Source: Gnetum montanum
Taxonomy: Eukaryota; Streptophyta; Gnetopsida; Gnetales; Gnetaceae
Direction: 5' to 3'
Length of the DNA stretch: 30,146 nucleotides
Assembly: GCA_015680685.1 (NCBI GenBank)
Contig: MNCI01012718.1
Coordinates: forward strand, 1,433,500 to 1,463,645
Made by a program: the position numbers and the translations under genes. This document shows, piece after piece, positions 28,940-30,146 of this stretch (position 1 is its first letter; every line of letters starts with the position of its first letter). The notes under the pieces were generated by a model. That model was given only the letters and a program-made list of their open reading frames with translations. It was not told the origin of the DNA and ran no database searches.

Positions 28940-30146
28940 TCCATACTATAGTGAGACACCTGGTAAAGACCGAATTTTTAATGATTTTTCTTGAAATTGA
29001 TGTGTAAAGTGAGGACATTGGCAAGGATTAATGTATTCAAGGGTAATTACATGAATTCGAGAGGCACTTTGAATGATAAGGATGTGAATTTAACAATTAA
29101 AACTTTGGCAGTTATAAAGAAAAGGGAATATAATGGTACATTGGAACGTTAAAGTTTGGACGGTAATAAATGGGAAAGAAAATTATGAAAAACTAAGCTT
29201 AGGGTAAGAAATTGTGTGTTCTAGCTAGAGAATTAATGAAGATTACAACAAGATTACACAAGTGGGTCCTCCCCAAAGCAGGTTTCAACCTATTATGCCC
29301 TTGTGTAATCACACTTAAAGTGTCTGTGGGCACTAGAAGGGTTAATTGTAAGCTACACTAACTCCACAAAACACACACATGTAAATATCACCGGAATCAG
29401 ATGAAAATTTTATGTTACACGGGACAGAAGCTACAATTACACGAATAGTGAGATGAGATGAAGTAGAGAAAGGGATCGTAGAGATCGGGACATGAGGTAA
29501 CTGTCGCAGGGTACAATGAATCTTGCATGTAAAGCATGATTAACATGTCATTAACCCGTCATTCCAAGATCAAGACCAAGTCCATGCCTCTAAACAGTGA
29601 CATCGCATTCTTTCATCCCATGGTGAACAACTATGAGAGTACCATGACAACAAGGCGTATGATCACTTGGCGTTTAGTGCAAGGGAGGAGTGATTTTTGT
29701 TTCATGGCACTTCTTTTTCTTTTCTTCTTCTTTTTCACTTTACTGAATCTAAAGAAGCCGCAAACCTTTAGGCATGGGTGCATGTCTTTCCAGTGGGACC
29801 CCCTAGAACAGCTTTTGAATTTTGAGTGCCCTTTTGATTACTCTTACTCCCATTTTTCATTAGATCTACAAGGATCTTAGTACAACCATATTGCATGATA
29901 ACTCCCACAAATGTCACCAAAGAGAATCCACAAGTCCCCTTGATGTCACACCCTAATCATTCCCTCTTGGTCCATCCTTCTTCATTCTAGGTACAATGAA
30001 CACAAAATTAATTTTAAGTTTAGAAATTTCAAGAATATCATTGTACCCATTAACAGACCCTCTTTATTTATAGAGTGGATGAGTGGATGTAGTGGGCTCA
30101 CTGTTTCAAATAATTGATCACTCATGACTTAATAACATAAAACACA
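28940..30146 (-). other. E4 spacer between gag and ORF2 (to window edge)
   Basis: The spacer aligns with E1 (about 5600-6840) and E3 (about 20060-21010). It includes CTTTGGGGAGGACCCACTTG on the minus strand at 29259-29278, the antisense frame at 29536-29880 and the 'agatctacaaggatcttagta' run near 29862. No sense-strand gene is seen. Gag would begin beyond the edge. Confidence 0.65.
29536..29880 (+). other. Conserved antisense open frame (E4 copy)
   Basis: The frame has 114 codons and starts MINMSLTRHSKIKTKS. It shares FHPM, NYEST, TTRRMITW and VQGRSDFCF with the E1 copy and FRHGCMSF with the E3 copy. It holds a Phe/Leu-rich run that could be a membrane segment or just translated T-rich DNA. 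It is the longest of the three copies and lies opposite to gag and ORF2. Confidence 0.35.

Larger units (their letters stand above)
24464..30146 (-). mobile_element. E4: non-autonomous LTR retrotransposon, 5' part beyond window
   Basis: The window holds the 3' LTR (24464-25468), the PPT, ORF2, the internal promoter and most of the gag-ORF2 spacer. Gag, the PBS and the 5' LTR would lie past 30146. It is the best preserved copy: its palindromes are perfect or nearly so and its ORF2 has a 443-codon open stretch. It is therefore probably the youngest, consistent with its insertion into the already duplicated 186-bp repeat. Confidence 0.88.

Overview
The window looks like intergenic nuclear DNA from a large-genome flowering plant. 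I see no host gene, rRNA or tRNA gene. It is filled almost wholly by related Ty3/gypsy-type LTR retrotransposons inserted into one another. Plant origin is inferred from the gag type, from primer-binding sites (PBS) that match the 3' end of plant tRNA-Asp(GTC), and from stop codons typical of methylated, decayed repeats. The species cannot be named from this sequence.

Layout. E0 is an old, diverged minus-strand element. Its 3' LTR is split into 623-1245 and 16973-17186, and its internal DNA starts at 17187. E1 (minus, 1246-16967) sits in that LTR with a 5-bp target duplication (GTAGG/ATAGG). E2 (plus, 9820-16841) sits inside the 5' LTR of E1 with target duplication CTTAT/CTTAC. E3 (minus) is 18246-24277. 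E4 (minus) starts at 24464 and runs off the right edge. A 186-bp sequence (17950-18135) is repeated at 24278-24463 on the other side of E3. Order of events: E0, then E1, then E2; separately E3, then E4.

E1, E3 and E4 share one design, read on the minus strand: 5' LTR, tRNA-Asp PBS, gag (about 660-680 codons), a spacer of about 2 kb, a second large frame (ORF2, about 930 codons; an N-terminal domain like plant transposon/Athila ORF1 proteins, then a long coiled coil), a polypurine tract (PPT) and the 3' LTR. I found no reverse transcriptase, RNase H or integrase, so these are non-autonomous elements that probably use enzymes from a relative. E2 has the same LTR family but carries gag plus an aspartic protease and no ORF2.

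The most interesting point is the control of ORF2. In E1 and E4 a TATA box with palindromes of the kind found in the LTR promoter (core GATATCGCGTACGCGATATC) lies about 0.5 kb upstream of ORF2. The ORF2 start codon directly follows a conserved branch-point and splice-acceptor pair. This suggests ORF2 is expressed as its own transcript from a second promoter copying the LTR promoter. All copies here carry stops or frameshifts, so this window holds decayed copies only.
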